Below are positions 1 through 9,894 of a stretch of 64,000 nt of DNA, piece after piece. Under the pieces are notes generated by a model. It made no database searches. It was not told the DNA's origin and saw only the letters and a program-made list of their open reading frames with translations. The translations under genes and the position numbers were made by a program. The DNA comes from Closterium sp. NIES-65 (taxonomy: Eukaryota > Streptophyta > Zygnematophyceae > Desmidiales > Closteriaceae), in NCBI GenBank assembly GCA_948144175.1, contig CANXME010002497.1, positions 1,818,501 to 1,882,500 of the forward strand, given 5' to 3'. Position 1 is the first letter of the stretch, and each line of letters starts with the position of its first letter.

Positions 1-13
1 CGTCACTGCTTAC

Positions 14-80
14 CGTGCTGATGGCGTGTAGCGAGTGGATGGAAGAAAACAGGGTGGCTGGCCGTGAAGTGTATTGGGCT
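14..80 (-). pseudogene. Diverged duplicate of the helicase exon at 149-347 (exon end)
   Basis: Reverse-strand reading gives HFTASHPVFFH..., matching HLMANHLVFFH... of the neighbouring exon at 149-347. The nucleotide match is about 30 of 35 by eye between 41-80 and 181-216. This copy ends with a good splice donor (CACG|GTAAGC, exon end at 14). It is either an alternative exon end or a relic of tandem duplication. The window edge prevents reading further. Confidence 0.5.
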
Positions 81-148
81 AGCTCAAAACACACTCTAAT
101 CATGCACGTAGCATCCATTTCTTGTCCACCTATCCACACACCTAAAAC

Positions 149-347
149 CCGTCGCTGTCTGCTGTGGTGGTGGGGTGCAGCGCGTGGAAGAAAACGAGGT
201 GGTTGGCCATGAGGTGCGCAGCGATGGAGCGCCACGTGACAGCCGCTATGTTGGCGCTGCGCTGCTGCAGCGCGTCGCTGTACGTGGCTATCACCTCCTC
301 CACCTCGCCCAGCGTGCTGTGCACCTCATAGGTCGAGTGCTTGTACG
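149..347 (-). CDS. Helicase exon after the RVGKRCKSE block
   Basis: The acceptor GAGCAG|CGTACAAG at 347 puts the exon in the phase left by the previous donor (Q-G|CG gives Ala), so reading continues AYKHSTYEVHSTLGEVEEV... to VTWRSIAAHLMANH. NFX1-type helicases have a similar charged helical stretch followed by a W-x-D/S-L-x-x-H segment here. The exon end is uncertain: reading reaches TAG at 142-144 and the best donor is CGG|GTTTTA at 149. An AC/GC-rich microsatellite sits directly upstream in the intron, in place of a normal pyrimidine tract. Confidence 0.55.
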
Positions 348-355
348 CTGCTCTC

Positions 356-495
356 ACATGCACGCAAGCACACACGCACGTACGCAAGCAAGCAAACACA
401 CACACGCATGCATGCATGCACGCAAGCAAACACACGCGTACGTAAGCAAACAAACACACACACACACGCAAGACACACGCAAGCAGACACGTATG
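356..495. repeat. AC/GCAT-rich microsatellite in helicase intron
   Basis: Alternating purine-pyrimidine tract of acac, acgc and gcatgcatgcatgc units. It fills the 3' half of the intron between the exons ending at 594 and starting at 347. Such tracts are prone to Z-DNA and slippage. It reads open in several frames on both strands, which is an artefact. Confidence 0.85.
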
Positions 496-593
496 CACGC
501 GCACGCGCCCCCAGACAACCTCACATAACAGATGCTAAGTAGGAACTTTGGAAGCAAGAGGTTGGGAAGCATCTGCTGTGGTGCAGTGCTCAC

Positions 594-687
594 CTTGGCT
601 GCGATCCACATTGGAGGTGCGAATGATGTTGAGGAGATTTTGCCCCTGCAGTACCTCCGACTTGCACCTTTTTCCCACTCGCACCAC
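594..687 (-). CDS. Helicase exon, RVGKRCKSE block
   Basis: The exon runs from acceptor CATGGCAG|GTGGTG (687) to donor AGCCAAG|GTGAGC (594), 94 bp. It encodes VVRVGKRCKSEVLQ followed by NLLNIIRTSNVDRSQ, the block that follows motif Ia in ZNFX1-type helicases (family form roughly V-R-I/V-G-x-R-C/S-K-S-E...NL). Its phase joins cleanly to GIKK of the exon ending at 1045 and to AYKH of the exon starting at 347. A conserved Gly is replaced by Lys (VGKRC), which is a difference from the usual family consensus. Confidence 0.7.
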
Positions 688-1044
688 CTGCCATGACGCA
701 TGGCACAGCAGGAGCCGCACATGTAATGTAAGCTCCACAGCCAGAGATACAACCAAGGACATTGCGTGCAATGCAGATGCGCACGTTTGTAAAAGCGACA
801 TGCCAGTGATCCCTTCCGAGCGAAAGCGCCTGCTTCCAGCAAGAACAACAACAACATACATAAATAACCCCCTCACATTTACGTGAGAAATCTGTGGGAT
901 GCAGTCTAACTCATGCTCTTGATGCCACCTTTGGACTCCCTCTCCTTACCTACATATTCTTTTGTTTAGGCGCCTCAAAAGCTGAGACGCGTGCATGGCA
1001 ACGCAAATGATTAGTGCATTGGCGCAATAATGAATTTGACTCAC

Positions 1045-1227
1045 CTTCTTGATGCCGCTAGCAATGATGCCCTCTAGGAACTCATCCAGGGCGTGGTTGG
1101 TGAAGCACACGCACAGGATGGGACCCATGGCACTGCCCGCCTCCCTGCCTCGAGACACATGCCCCTTAGCGCTGCTCTTGAACGCATTGCTCAGCAGAAT
1201 CTCCACCAGCTTTATCTTCACGAACGT
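1045..1227 (-). CDS. Helicase exon, end of Walker A and motif Ia
   Basis: Acceptor CCATGGCAG|ACG at 1227 and donor AAGAAG|GTGAGT at 1045 define a 183-bp phase-0 exon of 61 codons. It starts TFVKIKLVEILL, so the Thr that completes GPQGTGK-T comes from this exon. It ends GPILCVCFTNHALDEFLEGIIASGIKK, the motif Ia region; the TNHALD-x-FLEGI signature is characteristic of NFX1/ZNFX1-type helicases. The insert between (SSAKGHVSRGREAGSAM) is a typical variable loop. No damage is seen in this exon. Confidence 0.8.
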
Positions 1228-1342
1228 CTGCCATGGGAACACACGACACCACCTTAGTGAGTCACAGAGACAGAAGTTGCCAAATTTCTTCCTGCGAGAT
1301 GTTCAGGAGCGAGAGCAAGAAACATGTCTTTAGCTCACACAC

Positions 1343-1703
1343 CTTGCCGGTTCCTTGGGGGCCCTGCAGTAGAGCAAACTCATGGGTAAGGGCCGCAGCT
1401 TGGGACTGGTTCTGCGACATGCAGCGCAGGAGAGCATCTATGGGGAAGGCCGTGGGGCAGGTAATCCTCACGTTGCTGAGGGCATACTCGTCCTCTGGAG
1501 CGATCTGCTCCTGCTGGGCCTGGGTCTTGAGCAGTAGGCTCAAGTCGTACCTTCCAAGGAAATGCACAACACAGGTATAGTCACGATGGGAAGGCCATGG
1601 GCTGGAGATTGGCACGTTGCTGATGGCATTCTCGTCCTCTGGTGGGATCTGTGCTTGCTGGGAGGAGGATACCTTGGTCTTGAGCAACAACCTCAAGTCG
1701 TAC
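1343..1703 (-). CDS. Helicase exon with Walker A; contains a 153-bp in-frame duplication
   Basis: Reading RYDL.LLLKT occurs twice, 153 bp (51 codons) apart, from acceptors at 1703 (TTGGCAG|GTACGAC) and 1550 (TTGGAAG|GTACGAC). The second copy leads on through PEDEYALSNVRITCP, NQSQAAALTHEFALLQ and GPQGTGK to donor GGCAAG|GTGTGTG at 1343. This is the motif Q-like region and Walker A of an NFX1-type helicase. The upstream copy reads PEDENAISNVPISSPW and stays open into the second copy, so splicing to either acceptor keeps frame. The duplicated unit seems to include the intron 3' end plus exon start. Which acceptor is used cannot be seen. Confidence 0.75.
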
Positions 1704-2054
1704 CTGCCAAGGAAGGGGGGTAAAGGAGGGGGAAGACAACACATGCCTTGTCCAGTGCCTAAGTGCAAGAGAGACTTGTGCTCTTACAAGAGTTGAAGCA
1801 GGCTCGAGTTTACATCACTCATACCTGCAAGAAGCACACATGGCTCCTCATGTTAGCCTCATGAGGATGCACCAATTGAACCTCCTTGTCCCTCCTCTCT
1901 CTTCAACACCAACACCTCCACCTTTTCCCATATTCTTTCTATATCTTCTTTCTCTCGCTAACAGTGCAGCCCTCAAACTATTCCCCTCTCCTTCCATCCC
2001 CATCTTGCCTCTCTCCCCCAACACCCAGTCCTCTTTCCACCCCTTTGTACTCAC
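1704..2054 (-). other. Intron of the helicase gene
   Basis: About 350 bp between donor GCATGAG|GTGAGT at 2055 and acceptor at 1703. On the plus strand it is rich in CT runs (1890-2040). The phases left on each side (AG|G TAC) join to give RYDL. Nothing else is recognised in it. Confidence 0.6.
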
Positions 2055-2215
2055 CTCATGCCCGTTTGGATGTACGCAGGTAGCTTGTACTCTCCAGGTG
2101 CCCTCCCAGATGCACACCCAGGTGCCCCGTCAGGTACCCCACATATGTACTCAGCAAAGGGCAGAGACGCCTTGGTGATACGCAAAGAAGCTCCCATGGG
2201 CCTCCAGCATCACCA
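2055..2215 (-). pseudogene. Helicase exon with a likely frame change (VVMLEAHGSFF / LPFAEY...PAYIQTGMR)
   Basis: Two frames share this exon. The first part reads VVMLEAHGSFFAYHQ, resembling the family's V-E-A/S-x-x-Y-F-x-A-Y block. The second part, in another frame, reads SLPFAEYICGVPDGAPG and then KLPAYIQTGM, resembling the P-F-x-x-Y...P-x-Y-L block that precedes RYDL. The change falls around 2170-2190, which suggests a small indel in a decaying host gene, or an unrecognised splice. The right-hand end (donor at 2055) is firm; the start at 2215 (CAAG|TGG) is a guess and its phase does not fit the previous donor. Confidence 0.5.
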
Positions 2216-2292
2216 CTTGCGTCCTCCCACCACACCTCCCACTCCCCCCCCAACAGTTCCGCACTGAACCCGTTCCCCCCGCACGGCTACAC

Positions 2293-2548
2293 TGCGATTT
2301 GCAGTCGGGCAGCAGCAAATCTCTTTGTGTCCCGAGCTCTCATGATGGCGAAGATGAGGCGGTGGGAGGAAGTGTCGCTAGCGGCTGGCGTGTTTCTTGC
2401 ATGGGGGGAATGTAATGGCACTCGCAGCTGCTGCTGCAACTTTTGCTGCAAGTGGGTGTGGTGATTGAGGCCTGGCTCGACGTCTCGAATCCATAGGAAG
2501 ACCAGGGCGCCGTGCTGCAGCCTCCGCGTGTTCTCCCAGAACTCAACC
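2293..2548 (-). CDS. Helicase exon, RVEFWENTRRL block
   Basis: Acceptor CACTCGCAG|GGTTGAG at 2548 joins in phase with the exon ending at 2709 (ACT C|GG GTT gives TRV). The exon reads VEFWENTRRLQHGALVFLW and later LIFAIMRARDTKRFAAARLQIA. In ZNFX1-type proteins the corresponding text is roughly R-x-x-F-W-E-x-S/T-K/R-R-L-M-x-G-S/A-L-V, then F-A-T-V-x-x-R-D-x-K-x-L. A Gln/His-rich insert lies between the two. The donor after ATCGCA at 2293 is the likely end. Confidence 0.65.
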
Positions 2549-2708
2549 CTGCGAGTGACAGAGAACAAAGGGTGTAGAGGGGATAGCCGGATACACACAC
2601 CACTAGCAAGCATTTCAACTATCCCATCACACAAGTACGGCCGGCCTGGTTAGGTTAAGTTAAGAGTGAGCCTTGCTTGCCCACACAAGCCAGAGCTCTA
2701 CCCGTTAC

Positions 2709-3147
2709 GAGTTTGCCAGCCGCGTGGCATGGGGGGCTCAAGGAAGTCAATCAAAAAGTACATGCAGCTGTGCTGGTCTGCGTGGATGGAGAGCATTCGC
2801 ACATCCCTTAGTAGATACACGTCTATGCCCTCCGAGGACAACCCCACCATGCCCTTCATCGCATCCGCCACACCCCTCACCGACTCCCTATATGCCCTCA
2901 GCAGCCCCATTGCCTCCCCCCTGCTGCTGCTCCCGCTGCTGCTTGCACCACGGGCACCCCCGAACGATTCGTAAGTGAGGCGATGGAGGAGGAAGAGCGC
3001 CTTGCTCCAGAGGGGGGCGACGAGGTCTTAGCACAGTAGGCGGAATTGAATGTCTACGTGGCGCCCCAGTGACCCCGCTGGCAGGCAGTGCGGCTTGTTG
3101 GGGTGGTTGTGCGGAAAGTAGGGCGCGGCGTCGCAGAGAATCTCGTC
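2709..3147 (-). pseudogene. Helicase exon, ZNFX1 N-terminal block, with in-frame stop
   Basis: Starts at acceptor CTGACAG|GACGAG (3147) and reads DEILCDAAPYFPHN...KPHCLPAGSLGRHVDIQFRLL, close to the ZNFX1-type text P-x-N...L-P-x-G...Y/H-L-D/V-D-x-Q-F-R-L-L-R-E-D. The Arg-Glu of that text is replaced by Cys-stop (TAA at 3028-3030 on the minus strand), after which reading resumes DLVAPLWSKALFLLH, a Ser-rich insert, and IDVYLLRDVRMLSIHADQHSCMYFLIDFLEPP. The donor at 2709 (ACTC|GTAACG) joins in phase to the next exon. The stop is the best evidence that this copy is dead. Confidence 0.65.
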
Positions 3148-3232
3148 CTGTCAGAGGTCCACTGGTGATCCTCGATTGATCCTAGGGAAGGGTTATAGGC
3201 ATGTTGGCCTGGGGGGTTATGGGCGCACTAGC

Positions 3233-3358
3233 TGTCAAGCTTATATCATATAGCTTGTCTAGGCTATAGTGGGGTAGGCACTATGGGGTACAGCTTCCTA
3301 GGGTTTCCTACTTGTACCCAACCTTGTGCTGGTTCATTTCATTCCTCGTTTTTTCACA
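3233..3358 (+). repeat. Copia A 5' LTR (126 bp)
   Basis: Starts TGTCAAGCTTATATC and ends TTTTTTCACA directly before the primer site. Same short LTR family as those at 9742, 13457, 13748, 20947 and 39579. Confidence 0.9.
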
Positions 3359-3370
3359 TGGTATAGAGCA
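3359..3370 (+). promoter_or_regulatory. Copia A primer binding site
   Basis: TGGTATAGAGCA abuts the LTR, matching the initiator-Met tRNA type of primer site used by most plant copia elements (consensus TGGTATCAGAGC). Confidence 0.8.
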
Positions 3371-3449
3371 GGTCCCTAGTGGGAACGCTTCCTTGTGCCC
3401 ACCACTATTTTTTTTTTTTCTCACCGGAGTGTCAGTCACTCCTGCCCAA

Positions 3450-4130
3450 GGTGCGCCGTGTTCGCCGCCCTTCCAGGCCCCTAGTGGCCCCTAGCGGCCT
3501 CGTCACCGCCCCTAGCGGCCCCGTCGCCGCTCCTAGCGGCCCCGTCGCCGCCCCTAGTGGCCCCGTCGCCATCTCTCTCCCTACGCAGCCCCATTGCTGC
3601 CCCTACCCGGCCCCGTTGCCGCCCCTACGCGGCCTCGTCGCCGCCCCTACGCGGCCCTGTCGCCGCCCCTACGCGGCCCCGTCGCCGCCCCTACGCGGCC
3701 CTGTCGCCGCCCCTACGCGGCCCTGTCGCCGCCCTTAGCGGCCCCGTCGCCGCTCCCCTTCCTACGCGGCCACGTTGCCGCCACTACGCGGCCCCGTCGC
3801 CGCCCCTACGCGGGCCCATCGACGCCCCTAGTAGCCCTGTCGCCGCTCCCCTACCTACGCGGCCCCGTAGCCGTCCCTAGCGGCCTCGTCGCCGCCCCTG
3901 CGCAGCCCTGTCGCTGCCACTAACGGCCCCGTCACCGCCCCTAGCGGCCCCGTCGCCACTCCCCTTCCTACGCGGCCCCGTCGCCGCCACTACATGGCCC
4001 TGTCACCGCCTCTACGCGACCCTGTAGCCGCCCCTAGGGGCCCCGTTGCCGCTCCCCTCCCTACGCGGCCCCGTCGCCGCCCCTAGCGGCCCCATCGCCG
4101 CCTCTGCCGGCCCCGACGCTGCCTCTACTG
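3450..4130 (+). repeat. Copia A leader: 22-bp GC-rich tandem repeats
   Basis: Imperfect tandem array with a 22-bp unit of the type CGCCGCCCCTACGCGGCCCT, cleanest at 3640-3740, with ACGCGG and AGCGGC variants. It fills the space between primer site and Gag. It reads open in several frames (Pro/Arg/Ala-rich) but is not coding. Copia D and B have different repeats in the same position. Confidence 0.9.
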
Positions 4131-4134
4131 AGCA

Positions 4135-4911
4135 GCTCAGCAGCTGAGCCGCCCAACAGAAGACTCCCTTTGCTTTGTCAAGGACCACTTCCTCTCAGTT
4201 TGCCCCACCACACTCACCGTTGACCTCCTCGAGGAGCGCCTCCTAGCAGCAGAGAAGAGCATATTCGCTGTAGAAGCCTCTCGTGGTGACCCTCGCACCC
4301 CCGTCTTTGAGGGGTGTTCCCCCTCCCCCCTCTTGCCCTCTGTTGCTTCTGCTGCTGCGGCCGACCTCGTTGGTTTTGAGTCGGTCGGCGCTTCGTCTGC
4401 CCCTAGCGGGAGACGCCGCACCGGCAAGGGCAAGGGGGGCAAGGGCGCTGGAGGGGCTGGCGGGGGCGAAGGAGGTGGTGGTGGAGGCAGTGGAGGGGGT
4501 GGGGGTGGTGGTGGGAGTGGTGGCGGGGGTGGCGGTGTCGGTGGCAGCAGTGGAGGCGGAGGAGGCGGCGGCGGTGGCGGAGGGAGCGGAAGCGGCGGAG
4601 GTGGCGGAGGCAGCGGAGGCAGCGGCGGCAGCGGTGGAGCTGGTCGCAGCCCTGCGCAGAGGAGTGGGTCCGATGGTGGTCCACGCCACCAGCACCAGCG
4701 CAAGCGTGAGACCCTATCCCCTCAGCAGCTTCGTGAGTGGTACGTTGCGTGTCAGCGCGGTGGGGGTACTGGCCCCTGCACCTACGTCCTCCGTACCGGC
4801 GACCGCGCTGGTGAGCAGTGCGGGGGCCCGCACTCCGCACAGCGCTACTTCGGCCGCCTGACAGACGCGTGGCGTCACCAGTTCCCTGAGGCTTCTAATA
4901 TCCCTCGCTAG
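4135..4911 (+). pseudogene. Copia A Gag, C-terminal part with Gly-rich tail
   Basis: The text LTVDLLEERLLAAEKSI, RGDPRTPVFEGCSPSP and SGRRRTGKGKGGKG matches the second half of copia B Gag (15385-15640). After it come about 75 residues that are almost all Gly and Ser, then SPQQLREWY and CTYVLRTGDRAGEQC. The N-terminal half of Gag is not recognisable here. Role in life: capsid-forming Gag of the virus-like particle, with the Gly-rich tail presumably contacting RNA in place of a standard zinc knuckle. Broken, part of an old element. Confidence 0.8.
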
Positions 4912-7900
4912 GCAGAGCTGTCAAAGGCGGGAGTTGCTATCTTTGATCTTGATTATGATGCTATTCTTGCTGCCATGTATGCTGTGTCTGATAGTGTTGA
5001 GGGTGACTGTTACTTGTGTGTTCTGCCTGACCAGGGCATTGAGGCTGCTGCTCTAGGTGCTGGTCACGCTGCTGCTCTAGGTGCTAGTGCGTCTGCTGCC
5101 CCAGGTGCTGGTGAGTCTGCTCTCTCAGATACTACGTCGGCTCAGGCCTTACACACCTTCACCCTTGACTCGGGTGCTTCCCGCTCCTTCTTTCGAGACC
5201 GCACCACGCTTACGCCGCTTCGTCGGCCGGTTGCAGGCTCCTTGGCGGACCCTTCTGGGGGTCCTGTCCTTGCTAGCTTCTCCACTGTCTTACCGTGCCC
5301 GGCAGCCCCCTCTGGCACCCTGTCAGGTCTCTACCTCCCCTCGTTCTCTACGAACTTGATGAGTGGAGCTGATCTACATGATAGGGGGGTTGACCAGTTC
5401 ACTCCTGCGATTCAGCGGGTGACCCACTGCACGTATGCTTGGACAGGCCGACACTTGGCCACGTTCACCCGTCGGCCGGGGTCGAGCCTGTACACACTTA
5501 CTACTGAGTCTCCTCCGGCTGCTGAGTCTGGTCAGGTAGCTGCGTCGAGTCAGGTGTTTGCTGCAGCGTCCAGGTCTGGTCCTGAGTCTGCTCCCTGCTC
5601 ATGTCGTCTCCTGTCCCACCAGACTCTCCTCTGGCACCACCGCTTTGGTCAACCCTCCCAGCCTCGTCTCCAAGGCATGGCCTCCCGTGTCCTTCTCTCT
5701 GGTCTCCCCCGATCTCTCCCTCCCCTCCCTCCGGGGCCTGCCCCTACCTGCGTTCCTTGCGTCGAGGGGCGATAGCGCGCCGCCCCTCACTCGTCCGAGG
5801 TTCCTCCGACAGAGGCTCCACTGCAGACTCTTCACATGGACGTGTGGGGCCCAGCCCGTGTCCGTTGCCAGGGGCACGAGCGTTACTTCCTATTGGTGGT
5901 TGACGACTACTCGCGTTACACCACAGTCTTCCCCTTGTGCAGCAAGGGTGACGTTGCTGAGGTGTTGATCGACTGGATCCGCGCAAATCGTCTCGAGCTC
6001 AGAGAGAGTTTCGGCTCGGACTTTCCTGTTCTGCGTCTGCACTCTAACAGAGGCAGGGAGTTTTCCTCTGCCCGTCTGGGAGCCTTCTGTCGAGCATAGG
6101 GCATCCGCCAGACCTTCACGCTTCCGGCCTCTCCACAGCAAAATGGGATTGCTGAGCGCTACATTGGCATGGTCATGGACGTCGCTCGTACGTTCATGAT
6201 CCGTGCGGCTGCCCCCCATTTTCTGTGGCCGTTTGCGGTTCAGTACGCAGCGCATCAGCTCAACCTTCAGCCCCGGGTCTCCTTGCCAGAGACCTCCCCC
6301 ATCTTGCGGTGGACGGGGAAGGTTGGCGATGCGTCTGGGTTTCATGTCTGGGGTTCTCGGGCGTTTGTCCTCGACTTGTCTACGGACAATCTTTTCCCCC
6401 GTGCTGTTCCCTGCGTCTTCCTTGGCTTCCCATTGAAGCGTCTCGGTGGCAGTTTTACCACCCCACCTCGCGCCGTGTTCTGTCCTCCCAGGACGTCACC
6501 TTTGACGAGGCGGTGCCTTACTACCGTCTCTTCCCCTACCGCATTGCGCCCCTCCCCCCGCCGACGCTCTTCCTTGCGCCAGGTCCTCCCCAGGTAGACC
6601 CACTCCCCCCTCAGGGTCTTGCCCCGTCAGGTGTGTCCCAGGTAGATGCACTCGAGCCTGTCTAGGTAGCTGTTGACTCTGGTGCTGCAAGAGGTGCTGA
6701 GCCTGCGGGTGCCGGGTCTGGAGGTGCTGACCTTGAGGGTTCGGAGCCTAGGGGTGCTGAGTCCAGGGGTGCGGAGCCTGGGGGTGCTGAGCCTGGGGGT
6801 GCTGAGTCTGGGGGTGCTGAGCCTGCGGGTGCTGAGTCAGGGGGTGCTGAGCCTGGGGATGCTGAGCCTAGAGATGTGGAGCCTGGGGTGTTCGGTCTGC
6901 TCATGTAGCCGCTCGCGGTGCTTCGTCGAGGCGGGAGCCACTCTCTCCGCAAGAGGTGCGAGAGTGGTTTGCCCGGCGCTGGAGCCGTGCTGCTGGAGCT
7001 AGAGGTAGTCGTACTGGCGGTGCTGATGCTGCTGGGGCTGCTGGAGTTGGTCCTGCTGGAGGTACTGCTGGAGCTGCTGGCGGTACTGGAGCTGCCGGTC
7101 GTGTTGGAGCTGGAGCTGCATGAGCTGGAGCTGCTGGGGGTGTTGGCGCTGGTGGTTCTGCTGGCGCTTGTGTTTCTGAGGGTGCTAGAGTTGGCGCTAT
7201 TGGAGCTGGAGGTGTTACTGGCGCTGGTGCTGCCGCTGGGAGTTCTGGTGCTGTCCCTGCTGGGTCTGGAGGCGCTGCGCAGCCTCGGCCGTACTTCGTT
7301 CCGCTCCTTGAGTAGGTTCTTGGTCTCCCGCCCTCTACCGGTGCTGCTCCTCCCTTAGAGTGTCCACAGCCTGTCAAGACGCAGTCACAGTTACAGCCTG
7401 CATCCCCCCTACCTGCTCCTTCTCCCTACACTGGTCCTACTAGAGGTCTTGCTGAGCGTGGTGAGCCCGCGTCTTGTCCTGCATCGCCTGTTCGTGCTGC
7501 TCGCACTAGTAGTCGTGTTCTGCGTCAGCGTCGTCCTACGGTCCCAGGCACACACCAGATGGTAGTGCGTCCTTCCACTGCTTCTCTGCGTGTCCCGTTG
7601 CCGTCTCCTCCAGAGTCCTCTCTGCCTGTTCTTGCTGACCCGGAGATTGACTCTCTTCGTGCTGCCAGTCCTACTGTCACGCGTATCCTGGCCACTGTTG
7701 TCACTGACCCTTCCTTTCAGTCCACTGCTCCGTCTGCCTTGGTTGCTAAGCTTGTCGACTTTGCTGCTCGTTGTCGTCTAGACTATGCTGCTAGTCTTGT
7801 TGCTGAGTCTGAGTGTGTCTGTCCTCCGTTCGTCGGGGGTAAGTGTGCTCTTAGCACGGTCGTCCTTGAGGATAGGCAGGAGGAGTTCCAGTGTTTTGCT

Positions 7901-9541
7901 ACTGCTTTGCCTCATCTCGTGTCCACGCTGATTGCCCCTGAGGGAGACCCGGATGCACTAGACATCCCGACTCCTCGATTGTACGCTGAGGCGATTGAAG
8001 TTCCGTACTCCTCACATTGGCAGTCAGCCATGGACGCAGAGATGGCTTCCTCGAAGTCCACAGGCACCTACGTCGACGAGGTTCCCCCACATGGGGCGAA
8101 CATCGTCAGTGGCATGTGGATTTTCAGGGTGAAGCGGCCGCCGGGTTCTCCGCCTGTCTTCAAGGCGCGTTACGTGGCTCGAGGCTTCAGTCAGCGGCAG
8201 GGAGTTTACTACTTTCCGACCTTCTCTCCCACCCTGAAGATGACCGCTCTTCGGGTGCTGCTGCACATAGCCGCTCGGCGCGACTACGACCTTCACTCTC
8301 TTGACTTCAGCAGAGCTTTCCCGCAGGGCAGCCTAAACGAGGAGATCTGGCTGCGCCGCCCACCTGGCTTCACTGGGTAATTTCCTGCTGGTACCCAGTG
8401 GAGCCTCCGGCGGCGAGTCTACGGTCTCCGCCAAGCGCCCCGTGAGTGGCACGACACACTGAGGACTACACTTGCGGCTCTTGGGTTTGCTCCTTCTACT
8501 GCCGACCCGTCTCTATTTCTGCGCACCGACACCTCTTTGCCACCGTTCTACATCCCCGTGTACGTCGACGACTTGGTCTTTCCCACTGCTGACACTGCTG
8601 GACTCGCCCACGTGAAGTCCGAGCTGCAGAAGAGACACACGTGCACAGACCTGGGTGAACTGCGCAGCTACCTTGGCTTGCAGATCACCCGGGACACAGC
8701 ACAGCGCACCATTACCCTGACTCAGTCACACATGGTGCAGCAGGTCCTTCAGCGCTTCGACTTCACGTACTCCTCGCCTCAGGTCACTCCTCTGTCTACT
8801 TGCCACTCGCTCTCAGCTCTCCCTTCGGATGAGTCCGTAGAGCCGAGTGGCCCGTACCGAGAGCTTGTTGGCTGCCTCATGTACCTGATGATCTGCACAC
8901 GACCTGACCTTGCATACCCTCTTAGCATCTTGGCACGCTATGTTGCTCCTGGGAGACATCGACCAGAGCACATGGCTGCAGCAAAGAGGGTGTTGCGCTA
9001 CTTGTGCAGTACGTCGGGCATGGGGCTAGTGCTTGGAGCGCGACGTCAAGTGGTCCTCACAGGTCACGCAGACGCTTCTTGGGCTGACAACCAGGCTACG
9101 CAGCGGTCGTCACAGGGTTATACCTTCAGCCTTGGTTCCGGCTCTGTTTCGTGGCGGGCTTCTCGCTTGTCTTCTGTTCTCGGCTCCAGCTGTGAGGCTG
9201 AGATCTACGCGGGGGCCATGGCTGCACAGGAGCTACGCTGGCTCACCTACCCGCTGACTGACCTAGGAGAGCCACCTCGTTCTCCTCCAGTTCTGTACGT
9301 AGACAACAAGGCCATGCTGGCCTAGTGTCAGGAGCACAGTCTGGAGCTCAGAAGGAAGCACATTGCTCTCCGCTACTTCCTTGCTCGTGAGCTGCAGCAG
9401 CGTGGTCAGCTGCGCCTTGCTTACGTGGCCTCTGAGGCCAACACTGCTGATATCTTTACCAAGGCACTTCCGCCTTGTGATCATCAGCGCTTCTGTACTA
9501 TGCTAGGTTTTGTGCCTACTTGGCCTCACTTGCTCACTTCT
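4912..9541 (+). pseudogene. Copia A Pol: protease, integrase, linker repeats, RT, RNase H
   Basis: Order of parts: protease with LDSGAS (about 5165), pre-integrase WHHRFG (5635), integrase core from HMDVWGPARV (5834) through QQNGIAER (6140), integrase C-terminal part to about 6600, a repeat linker at 6690-6900 and a Gly/Ala-rich linker to 7300, reverse transcriptase from about 8000 (SGMWIFRVKRPPG, YVARGFSQRQG, YVDDLVF at 8560) and RNase H (GHADASW at 9063, SSCEAEIYAG) ending near 9541. Several breaks. Closest relative in the window is copia B, which keeps the same order in long open frames. Confidence 0.85.
6690..6895 (+). repeat. Copia A 15-bp linker repeat (GAEPG type)
   Basis: Tandem 15-bp units GGTGCTGAGCCTGGG with small changes, encoding Gly-Ala-Glu-Pro-Gly in the plus-strand frame. 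It lies between integrase and reverse transcriptase, as in B, C and E. Confidence 0.85.
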
Positions 9542-9741
9542 TGATCTTGCTTGTACTGTGATCTTTCTATACCTGCACTTGCCTGTTTACCTATATGTAT
9601 GATCTTGCATGTGAAATGGCCTTGTGGCCTCGCTCTTGTGCTCGGATTGTGTGGTGACGTTGTGATCCACCCTGAGCTTGCTTTGCTTTGCTTGACATGC
9701 CTTGTGACCTCTTGTTCTCCCCCAATTTGCCTATGGGGGTG

Positions 9742-9866
9742 TGTCAAACTTATATCAGATAGCTTGTCTCGGCTTTTGTGGGGTAGACACTATGGGGTAC
9801 AGCTTCCTAGGGTTTCCTACTTGTACCCAACCTTGTGCTAGTTCATTTCATTCCTTGTTTTTCATA
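9742..9866 (+). repeat. Copia A 3' LTR (about 125 bp)
   Basis: Starts TGTCAAACTTATATC right after the polypurine tract CTATGGGGGTG (9731-9741). The right edge is set by alignment to the 5' LTR. Confidence 0.85.
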
Positions 9867-9894
9867 GTGACCCGCTACTTAACAAGCCCTTTTA

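Larger units (their letters stand above)
3233..9866 (+). mobile_element. Copia A, Ty1/copia LTR retrotransposon, broken
   Basis: Complete in layout: 5' LTR, primer site, GC-rich repeat leader, Gag, protease, integrase, linker repeats, reverse transcriptase, RNase H, polypurine tract, 3' LTR. Copia order (integrase before reverse transcriptase) and text (WHHRFGQPS, HMDVWGPARV, YVDDLVF, GHADASW) are clear. It is broken, with roughly ten breaks in the coding part. The two LTRs differ at about 7 percent of sites by eye, so it is the oldest of the dated insertions here. It lies in the helicase gene, antisense to it. No target duplication is visible (CTAGC left, GTGAC right). Confidence 0.9.

Noticed and set aside
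360-495. CRISPR-like or regulatory repeat
   Set aside because: Simple AC/GCAT microsatellite with no spacer structure, inside an intron.
3379-3923. Pro/Arg-rich open frames in the copia A leader
   Set aside because: Open in two or three frames at once because of the 22-bp GC repeat; no start context or conservation.
4137-4703. Pro-rich minus-strand protein (poly-Pro)
   Set aside because: Antisense of the poly-Gly tail of copia A Gag.
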